This document shows positions 48,982 through 57,593 of a DNA stretch of 64,000 nucleotides, piece after piece (position 1 is the stretch's first letter; each line of letters opens with the position of its first letter). Origin of the DNA: Chryseobacterium sp. ZHDP1 (GTDB taxonomy: Bacteria; Bacteroidota; Bacteroidia; Flavobacteriales; Weeksellaceae); contig NZ_CP075682.1 in the NCBI RefSeq assembly GCF_018603435.1, positions 2,480,001 through 2,544,000 on the forward strand, given 5' to 3'. The notes below the pieces were generated by a model. That model saw only the letters and a list, made by a program, of their open reading frames with translations. It had not been told where the DNA came from and made no database searches. Position numbers and translations under genes: made by a program.

Positions 48982-49629
48982 TTACTTTCTGCGTAAAAAG
49001 TTCAGCCCGTCACGCAAAGGTAAAATAAGATTTTCAAAATCATCATCTTTTGCGATCAAATCATTCAGTTCCTTAATGACCTGCGTAGATTTCTGTTTCG
49101 GGTTTTCTTCCAGAACTTTTCCATACCAGAGAACATTATCAAACATCACCACCGAGCTCGATTTTGTTCTTGGCTTTATTAATCTGAAATATTCTGCATA
49201 GTTTTCTTTATCAGCATCAATAAAAACCAGATCAAAAACCTCATCGGTTTCTCTTAAAAATTCTTTTGCATCCTGAAGCTTAAAATGAATCTGAGAAGCA
49301 TACTCGCTTTCCGCGAAATATTTTTTTGGAAGGTACGCTAAATCTTCATTCACATCCAAAGTAGTAATTTTTCCGTCTTTCGCCATTCCCGTTGCCAGAC
49401 AAAGCGTTGCATAACCGGTAAAAGTCCCTATTTCCAGAATATTTTTCGGCTGCATCATCTGCGAAATAATGGTTAGCAATCTTCCCTGCTGATAACCGGA
49501 AATCATGTGTGGCTGTGTAGTTTTCTGATATGTTTCCCTTCTCAGTTTTCTCAGAATTTCAGGTTCCGATGAAGCGTGTGTTTCCAGATACCTGTCCATT
49601 TCAGGAAGTTTTTCTTCAAAAAAGCTCAT
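48982..49629 (-). CDS. SAM-dependent O-methyltransferase (family 3, catechol-type)
   Basis: This 215-residue enzyme has the SAM site ILEIGTFTGYATLCLATGM, the acidic loop TTLDVNED, and the metal and catalytic region FDLVFIDADKENYAEYF typical of the caffeoyl-CoA/catechol O-methyltransferase family. The frame is open to 49725, but the extra 32 residues do not resemble the family. The ATG at 49629 (MSFFEEKLPEMDRYLETH) gives the usual length. The substrate is unknown. It is transcribed alone. Confidence 0.9.
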   Translation of the reverse strand: MSFFEEKLPEMDRYLETHASSEPEILRKLRRETYQKTTQPHMISGYQQGRLLTIISQMMQPKNILEIGTFTGYATLCLATGMAKDGKITTLDVNEDLAYLPKKYFAESEYASQIHFKLQDAKEFLRETDEVFDLVFIDADKENYAEYFRLIKPRTKSSSVVMFDNVLWYGKVLEENPKQKSTQVIKELNDLIAKDDDFENLILPLRDGLNFLRRK

Positions 49630-49800
49630 GCTGCAAATTTTAGTTCCGTCAAATTTACTTAAATATAACAAAAAAGCAGGAACAATCCTGAAGATTCTGA
49701 AGACATGGGAAAATCCCCATGGCAATTACCGTAAAAATACGGATGGTCTCGTCTGCGAATAAGCCTAACTTTGCATTGAAGGGTAAAAACACACGGTATA

Positions 49801-49956
49801 ATGCTTGCAGGGAAAAAACAAATTAACCAGAGAAATCAGAAGACTACAGTGCCTAAAAGCACTGTGGATTCTTTTTCTAAAAAAACTAAACCGGAAATAT
49901 CCAATTCATTTTTTCAAAAAATTATTTCTTTGCTGAAAAAAGAAGAACTAATTTGA
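49801..49956 (+). CDS. Possible 51-residue small protein
   Basis: ATG at 49801 opens 51 codons ending in TGA at 49956. The product is lysine-rich (MLAGKKQINQRNQK..., ending FFQKIISLLKKEELI) with an amphipathic end. A TAACTTTG box at 49766-49773 could be a -7 element, and a strong terminator follows 17 bases after the stop. This is the pattern of a real short transcript. No homologue is recognised, and it could equally be a non-coding RNA. Confidence 0.45.
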   Translation: MLAGKKQINQRNQKTTVPKSTVDSFSKKTKPEISNSFFQKIISLLKKEELI

Positions 49957-49973
49957 TTTATCTCAAAAAAACA

Positions 49974-50000
49974 AATCCCGAATTGCTTCGGGATTTTTTT
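49974..50000. terminator. Bidirectional terminator
   Basis: ATCCCGAA and TTCGGGAT form the stem. T-runs lie on both strands (seven T on plus, T-rich on minus), so it can serve both the short plus-strand ORF and the convergent OmpA gene. Confidence 0.85.
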
Positions 50001-50022
50001 ATAACTGAATGTTGATCTTAAA

Positions 50023-50856
50023 TTATTTCTTAGGAGCAATATCCATAAGTTTCATAAATTCATCAAGCTTAGGCATAATGATGATCTCTGTTCTTCTGTT
50101 TTCCGCTCTTCCCGAAACGCTCATGTTAGTCGCTTTAGGATTGTATTCGGAACGTCCACCAGCAGTAATTCTTGCAGGATCTACTCCAAACTGAGTCTGA
50201 AGAACTTTTGCAACTGCCGTTCCTCTTAAAGCAGAAAGATCCCAGTTGTCTTTTGGTAAATTCGGAGAGCTTAAAGGAGCGTTATCTGTATTTCCTTCGA
50301 TAAGGACAGAATATTTATCGTAATCGTTGATTACTTTAGCTACTTTTCCTAACACTTCCTGAGCGGCAGGTAAAACGTTGTAATCTCCTGTTTTGTACAA
50401 CATTTTGTCTGAAAGCGATATCATTACCACCCCTTTCAGAACTTTCACCTGAACATCGCTGTCTGCTACGTTATCCAACGATCTTTTCAGTTTGTTTGAT
50501 AATGCCAAATTCAAACTGTCGTTTTTTGCATTGCTTGAGATCAGCTGTTTGATATAAGAGTTTGACGCATTGATTTCTCCAACCAGCTTGTCGATATTCG
50601 CAGAGCTTTTCCCTGAGTTCGAAAGACACGCATCTAATGAAGATTTCAAAGCATCATGCTGACTTTTCAATAAATTATTTTCACTTGCCAAAGCTGAATT
50701 CTGAGACTTCAGTTCCTGAATTTCTCTCTGTCTTTCACCTACGTTTTCAATACATTGCTTGTAATTTGAGCTTAATGCATCATACTGCTTTTTGCTGATA
50801 CAAGATGTCATTCCCAACACCATTGCAGATACTGCTAAAATTTTAAAAATTTTCAT
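50023..50856 (-). CDS. OmpA-family lipoprotein
   Basis: This 277-residue protein has a lipobox (VSAMVLGMTSC), a coiled-coil region (about 30-110, QCIENVGERQREIQELKSQN) and a C-terminal OmpA-like peptidoglycan-binding domain. In that domain SVLIEGNTDNAPL and LSALRGTAVAKVL are followed by AENRRTEIIIMP. It should be anchored in the outer membrane and hold peptidoglycan. A TACCTTTG box on the minus strand at 50886-50879 fits a -7 element, divergent from tilS. Confidence 0.92.
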   Translation of the reverse strand: MKIFKILAVSAMVLGMTSCISKKQYDALSSNYKQCIENVGERQREIQELKSQNSALASENNLLKSQHDALKSSLDACLSNSGKSSANIDKLVGEINASNSYIKQLISSNAKNDSLNLALSNKLKRSLDNVADSDVQVKVLKGVVMISLSDKMLYKTGDYNVLPAAQEVLGKVAKVINDYDKYSVLIEGNTDNAPLSSPNLPKDNWDLSALRGTAVAKVLQTQFGVDPARITAGGRSEYNPKATNMSVSGRAENRRTEIIIMPKLDEFMKLMDIAPKK

Positions 50857-50943
50857 AAATAATCATTTTTAGACGAACCAAAGGTAACGAAATTCATTTT
50901 AATTATATGAATTATCTTTGCATAAAAGAAATTCCGGAGATCC

Positions 50944-52266
50944 ATGCTGAACCTAGACCACTTTAAAAATCAGCTCAAAAATATTGTTGATTCCCCCGAA
51001 AACCGAAGCTATCTTCTTGCGGTGAGCGGAGGTGCAGATTCTATGGTTTTAGCACACTGTTTTAAGGACTTAGACGTTCGTTTTCAGGTTGCTCATATCA
51101 ATTATAAACTTCGGGGAGAAGACTCGGATCTGGATCAGAAAACGGTGGAGGATTTTTGTGAGAAAAACGATATTAAATTTCATTTATACAAAGTTTCAGA
51201 AAAAGATCAGAAGCCGGAAAATTCTATTCAGCTTTGGGCAAGAGAACTGCGGTATCAATTTTTCAGAAAGGTTCAAAAAGAAGAAAATCTTGAATTTCTT
51301 GTTACGGCGCATCATCTGAACGATCAACTGGAAACTTTCATCATCAATCTTTCAAAAGCAGCCGGAATTAACGGATTGAGCGGAATTCCGGCAAACGACA
51401 ATCATATTTTAAGACCTCTTTTAAATTTCACAAAAGGAGAAATCTACGAATTCGCAGAAGAAAATAATATTGAATATCGTGAAGATCTGTCTAATAAGAA
51501 AAATGATTATTTAAGAAATAAAATCCGAAACGAAATTATTCCGAAACTTCTGGAAACCAACGATCATTTTCTGGAAAATTTCAAAAAAAGCTCTTCTTAT
51601 TTAAACCAGACCAAAGATTTTGTTCAGCAGCAGATTCAGGAGATCGAAAACAGGATTTCCGTTTTTAACAAAGAATATAAAGTTTTATCTAAAAACAAGC
51701 TGAATCAAGAAAGTGATTTTGTAAAATTTGAGATTTTAAAAAAATATGGTTTCAATCAGGAAGAAGAAATACCGAAAATTTTTAAAGCTGAAAACGGAAG
51801 CACTTTTTTTTCAAAAGACTATCGGCTAATCGTCAATTATGACGAACTGGTTGTAAGCAAAAAAATGGAAAACGGAAAATGGAAACCTGAAGAGCAAAGT
51901 AATGATGAAATTCTTCTGATGGAAAATTTTGATTTTTCTGAAAACCAAATTACCTTTAATCTCGAAAGTATAATTGAAATTGAGCAAATCAATAAAAGTT
52001 TTGAGTGGGAATTTGATGCTCAGAAAATTCGTTTCCCACTGCGTTTAAGAAAACAGAAAGACGGTGATGAATTTTTTCCCGCGGGATTCTCAGGAAAAAA
52101 GAAAGTTTCTAAGTTTTTTAGGGACGAAAAAATATCTATTTTAGCAAGGCAAAAAATCTGGCTTCTTACCGATGGCGAAGATTCCGTACTCGGAATTATT
52201 CCTTTCCGGCAGGACAGAAATTTCATGGCGACCAAAGACACAAAAAAAACACTGAAGATACGATGA
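50944..52266 (+). CDS. tilS: tRNA(Ile)-lysidine synthase
   Basis: This 440-residue PP-loop enzyme has the ATP-binding SGGADSMVLAH at about 29-39. It goes on with VAHINYKLRGEDSD, the TAHHLNDQLETFI motif and a C-terminal TilS domain (LRLRKQKDGDEFFPAG). It attaches lysine to C34 of tRNA-Ile(CAU) so that AUA is read. A TATCTTTG box at 50913-50920 is positioned as a -7 element. The stop overlaps the next start by 4 bases. Confidence 0.95.
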   Translation: MLNLDHFKNQLKNIVDSPENRSYLLAVSGGADSMVLAHCFKDLDVRFQVAHINYKLRGEDSDLDQKTVEDFCEKNDIKFHLYKVSEKDQKPENSIQLWARELRYQFFRKVQKEENLEFLVTAHHLNDQLETFIINLSKAAGINGLSGIPANDNHILRPLLNFTKGEIYEFAEENNIEYREDLSNKKNDYLRNKIRNEIIPKLLETNDHFLENFKKSSSYLNQTKDFVQQQIQEIENRISVFNKEYKVLSKNKLNQESDFVKFEILKKYGFNQEEEIPKIFKAENGSTFFSKDYRLIVNYDELVVSKKMENGKWKPEEQSNDEILLMENFDFSENQITFNLESIIEIEQINKSFEWEFDAQKIRFPLRLRKQKDGDEFFPAGFSGKKKVSKFFRDEKISILARQKIWLLTDGEDSVLGIIPFRQDRNFMATKDTKKTLKIR

Positions 52267-52817
52267 ATAAAAGAAAAACAAATGCTTTAGCCATCGAAGA
52301 TTTCCAAGAAGACAACAATGTTGCTTTTGGCGTTCTTTATCAAAAATATTTCGTTTATACCCGGAAATTTGTTTTGGGAAATAAAGGAAATATGGAAGAT
52401 GCTGAAGATGTTTTTCAGGATGCTTTGATTATTCTGTACGAAAAACTGTACGATGACGATTTCAAAGCGTACACTTGTCTTGCGAACTACGTTACCGGAA
52501 TTTCCAAAAACCTTTGGCTGAAAAAATTGCGCAACCGAAACTTTTTTGTGGAAATGCACGAAAGCTATTATTTTGAAAACAAAGAAGAGATCAACCAGGC
52601 AATAGAAAACGAAAGGAATTATTATGATAAACTTAATGATTACATCAATAAAATTTCTTCGCACTGCCAAAACCTCATCCACGATATTTTTATGAAGAAT
52701 AAAAATATGGAAGAAATACAGGAAAAATACAAGTATTCTACCAAGCATAATGCGCAAAATCAAAAGCATAAATGTGTAGAACAAATCCGGAAAATAAAAA
52801 AAGACGATAATTTTTAA
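52263..52817 (+). CDS. ECF-type RNA polymerase sigma factor
   Basis: This 184-residue protein has a sigma region 2 pattern at about 15-85. AFGVLYQKYFVYTRKFVL is followed by MEDAEDVFQDALIILYEKL. A less clear region 4 lies at about 125-175. It is translationally coupled to tilS by a 4-base overlap. No anti-sigma gene is adjacent, so how it is controlled is not visible. Confidence 0.85.
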   Translation: MNKRKTNALAIEDFQEDNNVAFGVLYQKYFVYTRKFVLGNKGNMEDAEDVFQDALIILYEKLYDDDFKAYTCLANYVTGISKNLWLKKLRNRNFFVEMHESYYFENKEEINQAIENERNYYDKLNDYINKISSHCQNLIHDIFMKNKNMEEIQEKYKYSTKHNAQNQKHKCVEQIRKIKKDDNF

Positions 52818-52850
52818 AACTGATTATCAGTACTTTAAATAAAATAATTA

Positions 52851-52880
52851 AAAAATCACCTTTTCATCGGGTGATTTTTT
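52851..52880 (+). terminator. Terminator after the sigma factor gene
   Basis: AAATCACC and GGTGATTT pair around a short loop, followed by a T-run. Confidence 0.8.
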
Positions 52881-52916
52881 CTGCTTTTGGGAACTTCATA
52901 GTAAATACTTTATCTT

Positions 52917-53879
52917 ATGTTCACCAAAATAATTTATACGTTTTTTTTCTTAGTTGCCATTTCGTTCAATGCACAAAGCAAAACCGGAATTCAATTTCAG
53001 ACTAAAAATTTAGAAGAAGCCAAAAAATTGGCACAACAGGAAAACAAACTCATCTTCATCGATCTGTACACCACTTGGTGTGGTCCCTGTAAACTGATGA
53101 AAAAGAATACGTTCCCGAATCCTGAACTGGGAGAATTTTTCAATAAAAATTTCATCAGCCTTTATATTGATGCCGAAAAAGAAGGAACAGAGCTTGCCAA
53201 AAAATTTAAAATCGTTAATTATCCGTCCTTTCTTTTCTTAGACCAGGACGGCGAATTGGTGCAGTACGAATATGGATATTACAACGCTGCACAATTTTTA
53301 AATATCGGAAAGTCGGTTACAGAGAAAAGAAATTCAGACAAAAAAACACCGACAATCAGCGAAGTGAAGGGCAAAATGGTGGGTGAAACGATTCCCAACT
53401 TTACAGCAAAAGATCAGTTTGAAAAAACATTTTCTCTGTCTCAGGAAAAAAAGAAAACCGTGGTGGTTTTCATTCGTGGACAATGGTGTCCGTATTGTAA
53501 TAAATATGTTGAAAATCTACAAAATCTTGCTCCCGAATTACAGTCGAAAAACACAAGACTGGTCATCATTTCTCCCGAAAAACCTGAGTTTATCGCAAAA
53601 ACCATCAGCAAAACCAAAACCGCGTATTCCGTTTTGTATGATGAAAACTACAAAATCGCAGAACTTTTTGATGTTCTGTACACACCCGAGAAAAAAACGC
53701 TCGACTTCTACGAAAAATATCTTGGAGACGATTTCAAGAAAAGCCGTTCCGATGAGTCTGGAAGATTACCCATTTCTGCGACCTATATTTTAGATGAAAA
53801 TCAAAAAATCATCTGGAGACATTTCAATCCCGATTACAAAGAAAGAGCTTCACTGGAGGATATTTTAAAACAACTTTAA
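52917..53879 (+). CDS. Exported tandem thioredoxin / peroxiredoxin-like fusion
   Basis: This 320-residue protein has a signal peptide (IIYTFFFLVAISFNAQ). The first domain (about 25-140) has the thioredoxin site TTWCGPCKLMKK, and NYPSFLFL carries the cis-proline. The second domain (about 158-318) is redoxin/AhpC-TSA-like with RGQWCPYCNKYV. The protein should act on disulfides or peroxides in the periplasm. Both active sites keep a CxxC pair. It starts a run of exported and redox proteins on the plus strand. The partner reductase could be the DsbD at 58672. Confidence 0.88.
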   Translation: MFTKIIYTFFFLVAISFNAQSKTGIQFQTKNLEEAKKLAQQENKLIFIDLYTTWCGPCKLMKKNTFPNPELGEFFNKNFISLYIDAEKEGTELAKKFKIVNYPSFLFLDQDGELVQYEYGYYNAAQFLNIGKSVTEKRNSDKKTPTISEVKGKMVGETIPNFTAKDQFEKTFSLSQEKKKTVVVFIRGQWCPYCNKYVENLQNLAPELQSKNTRLVIISPEKPEFIAKTISKTKTAYSVLYDENYKIAELFDVLYTPEKKTLDFYEKYLGDDFKKSRSDESGRLPISATYILDENQKIIWRHFNPDYKERASLEDILKQL

Positions 53880-53892
53880 TTAAAAATTTTCA

Positions 53893-54009
53893 CCGCAAAA
53901 GTGGCAAAAGAAATGACTAATAAAAAGAAACATAAAAGAAAGCAAAAACGCATATTTTGAAAACTTTTGAAAATCTAAAATCCGATGCAAACCTTTGATT
54001 CTTTTGCGG
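53893..54009. repeat. Imperfect palindromic intergenic element
   Basis: The intergenic stretch between the thioredoxin fusion and the YHS gene is bounded by CCGCAAAAG (53893-53901) and its complement CTTTTGCGG (54001-54009). It is rich in A. A related arrangement with GCAAAGTTT and AAACTTTGC is at 60826-60905. It looks like a dispersed intergenic repeat, but genome-wide copy number cannot be seen here. Confidence 0.4.
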
Positions 54010-54047
54010 TTAAAACATTTTATATAAACAACTTTAATTAAAAAATC

Positions 54048-54497
54048 ATGAAAAATACAATCACCCTTATTCTCGTATTTCTGCTTCCTTTTTTGGCATT
54101 TTCCCAAAAAGCAGAACATAGAAATTTAGAAAACAAACTGGCAATTCAGTGCTATGATCCCGTTTCTTACATCGAACAGAAAAAAGCGGTAAAAGGGAAA
54201 AAAGAATTTGCGGTCAATGTAAACGGAGCCATTTATTATACTTCTTCGGAAAAAAATAAAGAACTCCTGAAAAAAGATCCCGCAAAATACGAACCTGTTT
54301 ACGGCGGTTGGTGCGCTTTTGCAATGGGAGATGATGGTGAGAAAGTAGAAATCAATCCCACGACTTTTAAAATCATTGACGGAAAAACACACCTGTTCTA
54401 CAATAAATTTTTCAACAATACCCTGACTTCATGGAACAAGAACGAGGCAAAACTGAAAAAAAGTGCAGACCAAAACTGGAAAAAACTGACCAATTAA
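54048..54497 (+). CDS. Exported YHS-domain protein
   Basis: This 149-residue protein has a signal peptide (ITLILVFLLPFLAFSQ). The YHS-type domain starts at LAIQCYDPVSYIEQKKAVKG and ends around YGGWCAFAMGDDG, with the conserved cysteines. YHS domains are linked with heavy metals or copper oxidoreductases. The gene lies in front of an outer-membrane protein and a DM13 lipoprotein gene, so a metal or redox function in the envelope is plausible. Confidence 0.86.
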   Translation: MKNTITLILVFLLPFLAFSQKAEHRNLENKLAIQCYDPVSYIEQKKAVKGKKEFAVNVNGAIYYTSSEKNKELLKKDPAKYEPVYGGWCAFAMGDDGEKVEINPTTFKIIDGKTHLFYNKFFNNTLTSWNKNEAKLKKSADQNWKKLTN

Positions 54498-54525
54498 TCC
54501 TCACAAAAAAAATAAATATCTACAT

Positions 54526-55440
54526 ATGAAAACCTTTAAAATTTTCTTGGGAACTGCTTTTTTACTGCTTTTGCAAAGCAATCATTTAGTTGCACAGGGA
54601 TGCAGTGACGCCGGATTCTGTACGGTTAACAGTTTTCAGCCGAATAACAATGACAGCATCAAAACTTATCATAATCAGATTAAAACCGGAATTTTCTTTG
54701 GTAAAGCAGATAATTCGATTTCTGTTTTCGGGAATTATGTGGAATACAACAGACAAATCAATGATAAATTTGGAGTTGATGCAAAACTGACGACTTTGGC
54801 GCAAAACGGTAATAATATTTCCACTTTTGGGCTTTCTGATTTGTTTCTGAATGCCAATTATAAAGCTAACGAAAAACTAAAATTTACATTAGGTGCGAAA
54901 ATCCCTTTGTCAGATGCAGGGAAATCTAAGAATAATATCCCGTTGCCAATGGATTATCAGTCCAGTTTAGGAACGCTGGATTTAATTGTAGGTGTGGGTT
55001 ACGAAATCAAAAAAATCCAGTTAGTTGCCGCTCTTCAACAGCCTCTAACGCAGAACGAGAATCAGTTTCTGGCATCACAGTATCCCGCAAGTTCAGCACT
55101 GAGAGGATTTTTGTCCACCAATAAATTCCAGAGAAGCGGCGATGTTTTGCTGAGAGTTTCTTATCCTTTAATGATTCATCCGAAAATAAGACTTACGCCA
55201 AGTATTTTGCCTATTTATCACCTGAAGAACGACCGTTTTACCAACCAAAACAATGTAGAACTGGAAATTAACAATTCGAAAGGACTTACACTGAACGGAA
55301 ATGTCTATCTGGATTACGAAATCAACCGAAGAAATGGACTTCAGCTTAATGTGGGTATTCCTTTTGTCGTGAGAACATCCAGACCCGATGGACTGACGAG
55401 AAGCTTCATTGCCAATGTTGAATACAGAGTGAAATTTTAA
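54526..55440 (+). CDS. Predicted outer-membrane beta-barrel protein
   Basis: This 304-residue protein has a signal peptide (AFLLLLQSNHLVAQG) and many amphipathic beta strands. The terminal strand FIANVEYRVKF ends in phenylalanine, as usual for proteins inserted by BAM. It resembles the MetA-pathway transporter-like barrels. A paired cysteine segment (CSDAGFC) follows the signal cleavage site. It lies 29 bases after the YHS gene. Confidence 0.78.
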   Translation: MKTFKIFLGTAFLLLLQSNHLVAQGCSDAGFCTVNSFQPNNNDSIKTYHNQIKTGIFFGKADNSISVFGNYVEYNRQINDKFGVDAKLTTLAQNGNNISTFGLSDLFLNANYKANEKLKFTLGAKIPLSDAGKSKNNIPLPMDYQSSLGTLDLIVGVGYEIKKIQLVAALQQPLTQNENQFLASQYPASSALRGFLSTNKFQRSGDVLLRVSYPLMIHPKIRLTPSILPIYHLKNDRFTNQNNVELEINNSKGLTLNGNVYLDYEINRRNGLQLNVGIPFVVRTSRPDGLTRSFIANVEYRVKF

Positions 55441-55485
55441 ATTCTTTAATCAGAAAATTTACAACAAATAAAAACATCAGAAATT

Positions 55486-55914
55486 ATGAAAACAATGATC
55501 ACCTTTATTTTTGCGTCCTTTCTCTTGGTTTCCTGCCTCAGAGAAAGCACTGCAACAGAAGATTTAATGGAAATGGCTCCTGAAAATTCGGTCTTAAAAT
55601 ATTCCGGAGATTTTATGCAGGGACCTTACGGAAATAACGTTAACGGAAAAGCAGAAATCTATGAAAAAAACGGAGTCTTCACATTGGTTTTAAATGAAAA
55701 CTTCACCATCAGCAACGGTCCGGATCTTTACGTGTATGTAAGCAAAGAACAGCAGCCATCGCAATTTGTTTCTTTAGGTAAGCTGAAATCTGTGAACGGC
55801 GGACAAACCTACACTTTTACGGGTTCAGTAAATTTCGATGAGTACAAATACGCAGTCGTTCATTGTCAACAATACAATCATCTGTTTTCTTACGCTTTAC
55901 TGGAGAAAAAATAA
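55486..55914 (+). CDS. DM13-domain lipoprotein
   Basis: This 142-residue lipoprotein has the lipobox ASFLLVSC. The domain at about 35-140 has NGPDLYVYVSKEQQP and YKYAVVHCQQYNHLFSYA, the pattern of DM13. DM13 is a domain with a nearly invariant cysteine thought to take part in redox reactions. It is part of the YHS, barrel, DM13 series on one strand. Confidence 0.88.
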   Translation: MKTMITFIFASFLLVSCLRESTATEDLMEMAPENSVLKYSGDFMQGPYGNNVNGKAEIYEKNGVFTLVLNENFTISNGPDLYVYVSKEQQPSQFVSLGKLKSVNGGQTYTFTGSVNFDEYKYAVVHCQQYNHLFSYALLEKK

Positions 55915-55924
55915 CATTACAAAT

Positions 55925-55993
55925 ATGAAATCGCCATTAACGAATTTGGAAGCAAACACCGATGAAGATGTAGCGATAACATATGACCTTTAA
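55925..55993 (+). CDS. Doubtful 22-residue ORF
   Basis: ATG at 55925 opens 22 codons (MKSPLTNLEANTDEDVAITYDL) ending in TAA, between the DM13 and DoxX genes. The sequence reads like protein, but nothing supports translation. It may be a remnant or a short leader. Confidence 0.2.
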   Translation: MKSPLTNLEANTDEDVAITYDL

Positions 55994-56011
55994 AAACAAT
56001 AAAATATACAT

Positions 56012-56380
56012 ATGAAAAACTATATCAATTGGGCATTACGATTAATTCCCGCCCTAATTTTACTGCAGACTTTATTCTTCAAATTTACGGCTCATCCGGA
56101 TTCTGTCGCCATTTTTTCCCAACTTCACGCAGAACCTTTCGGAAGGATTTTTTCAGGAGTATTGGAACTCATCACAGCAGTTTTAATTCTGAACCCTAAA
56201 ACCACTTTTTGGGGTGCCGTTCTGGGACTGGTAACGATGATTGGAGCAATTGCCTCACACATTTTCATTCTGGGAATCGATACCAATAACGATGGCGGAA
56301 AATTGTTTTACCTTGCGCTTACCGTTTTTGTTTTCTGTGTGATTCTTTTAATTAAATTTAAAAAAGGAAAGTATGAATAA
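56012..56380 (+). CDS. DoxX-family membrane protein
   Basis: This 122-residue protein has four hydrophobic segments and the DoxX pattern LRLIPALILLQTLFFKFTAH at the start and GVLELITAVLIL in the second segment. DoxX-like proteins occur in complexes handling sulfur or oxidative stress, but many have no known role. The stop overlaps the DinB gene by 8 bases. Confidence 0.85.
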   Translation: MKNYINWALRLIPALILLQTLFFKFTAHPDSVAIFSQLHAEPFGRIFSGVLELITAVLILNPKTTFWGAVLGLVTMIGAIASHIFILGIDTNNDGGKLFYLALTVFVFCVILLIKFKKGKYE

Positions 56381-56882
56381 AGACCAATCGGTTTATGCGA
56401 TCTTACACGAGATCCTTACCGAACAACAGAATTTACTGAGAAAAGTTTCGGCAAAAATGTACACTCAGAGTATTCCTTCTCTGGACGGTTCTACCATTGG
56501 CGGTCACACAAGACATATTATTGAGTTTCTGGAAATTTTACGGAATTCTTACCACACGAATCAGATTAATTATGACGAAAGACAGAGAAATCCGGAACTG
56601 GAAAAGAATCCTGAAAAGGCAATAGAAATTATTTCCGAAATACTTTTCAGCATTAATTTGCCCAACAAAAATTTGACAATGCATCAAACCGTGGGAACTA
56701 TTTCTTTAGAAATTCCGACCAATTTCTTTCGGGAACTTTTGTACAATATTGAGCATTGCATTCATCATCAGGCTTTGATAAAAGTAGCTTTTAACGAAAT
56801 TAAAATGAGCCATCTTCTCAACAAAAATTTTGGAATTGCCCCTTCAACAATTCAATACAGAGAAACCCAAAATTTAAACTAA
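56373..56882 (+). CDS. DinB-superfamily protein
   Basis: This 169-residue four-helix protein has the probable metal ligands GGHTRHIIEFLEIL and NIEHCIHHQALIKVAF, as in DinB/YfiT putative metalloenzymes. Known relatives are thiol transferases such as the bacillithiol S-transferases. Since the genome has bshB1, such a role is possible but not shown. It overlaps the DoxX gene by 8 bases, and the next start follows its stop immediately. Confidence 0.83.
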   Translation: MNKDQSVYAILHEILTEQQNLLRKVSAKMYTQSIPSLDGSTIGGHTRHIIEFLEILRNSYHTNQINYDERQRNPELEKNPEKAIEIISEILFSINLPNKNLTMHQTVGTISLEIPTNFFRELLYNIEHCIHHQALIKVAFNEIKMSHLLNKNFGIAPSTIQYRETQNLN

Positions 56883-57593
56883 ATGTGTACTGTAACGTAT
56901 TTTCCGCTTAAAAATAAAATTGTTCTGACTTCCAACAGGGACGAGAAACCCAATCGTTCTGCACAGGAAATTCATCGTGAAAAAGGTATCTTTTATCCGA
57001 AAGATGCCACCAAAAACGGAACTTGGTTTGCGGTTTCAGAAAACGGAAATGTCCTCATTTTATTAAACGGTGCTTTTGAAAATCATCCGGTAAAAACAAA
57101 TTACCGGAAAAGCCGTGGACTGATTGTTTTGGATTTAATGAATGAAGAAAACATTTTCAACGTTTTACAATTTATTGATTTAGAAAACATTGAACCTTTT
57201 ACGTTGGTGATTTTTCAGGAAAAACAATTGGCGGAATTTCGCTGGAACGGAACCGAAAAACATTTTAAAACATTAGACGTTCATCTTCCGTGCATCTGGT
57301 CTTCCGCAACTTTGTACGATGCAAAAGCACAGGAAAAAAGAAGGGAAATTTTCAAAGAATTTCTGCAAATCGAGCCGATTTCCGAAGAAGATATTTTAGA
57401 TTTCCATCATCAGAAAACCGATGATCTGGAAAACGGAATTACCATCAAAAGACAAAATACGATACAAACCATCAGTACGACACAGCTCGTTATTTCCGAT
57501 GAAACGACACTGAAACATTACGACCGACTGAACCCAGATTCTAAACCCGAAAAAATTTCCCTCAAAAATGAAACTCAAACATCGCCTTCATAA
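56883..57593 (+). CDS. NRDE-family (TANGO2-like) protein
   Basis: This 236-residue protein starts MCTVTYFPLKNKIVLTSNRDE; the NRDE motif near the N-terminus names the family. GTWFAVSENGNVLILLNG fits the N-terminal nucleophile-like fold, with Cys2 as the candidate nucleophile. The biochemical role of the bacterial members is not settled. It begins right after the DinB stop and overlaps the next gene by 26 bases. Confidence 0.88.
   Translation: MCTVTYFPLKNKIVLTSNRDEKPNRSAQEIHREKGIFYPKDATKNGTWFAVSENGNVLILLNGAFENHPVKTNYRKSRGLIVLDLMNEENIFNVLQFIDLENIEPFTLVIFQEKQLAEFRWNGTEKHFKTLDVHLPCIWSSATLYDAKAQEKRREIFKEFLQIEPISEEDILDFHHQKTDDLENGITIKRQNTIQTISTTQLVISDETTLKHYDRLNPDSKPEKISLKNETQTSPS

Noticed and set aside
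52287..52784. 165-codon minus-strand ORF
   Set aside because: It is fully antisense to the sigma factor gene, which has the recognisable domain.
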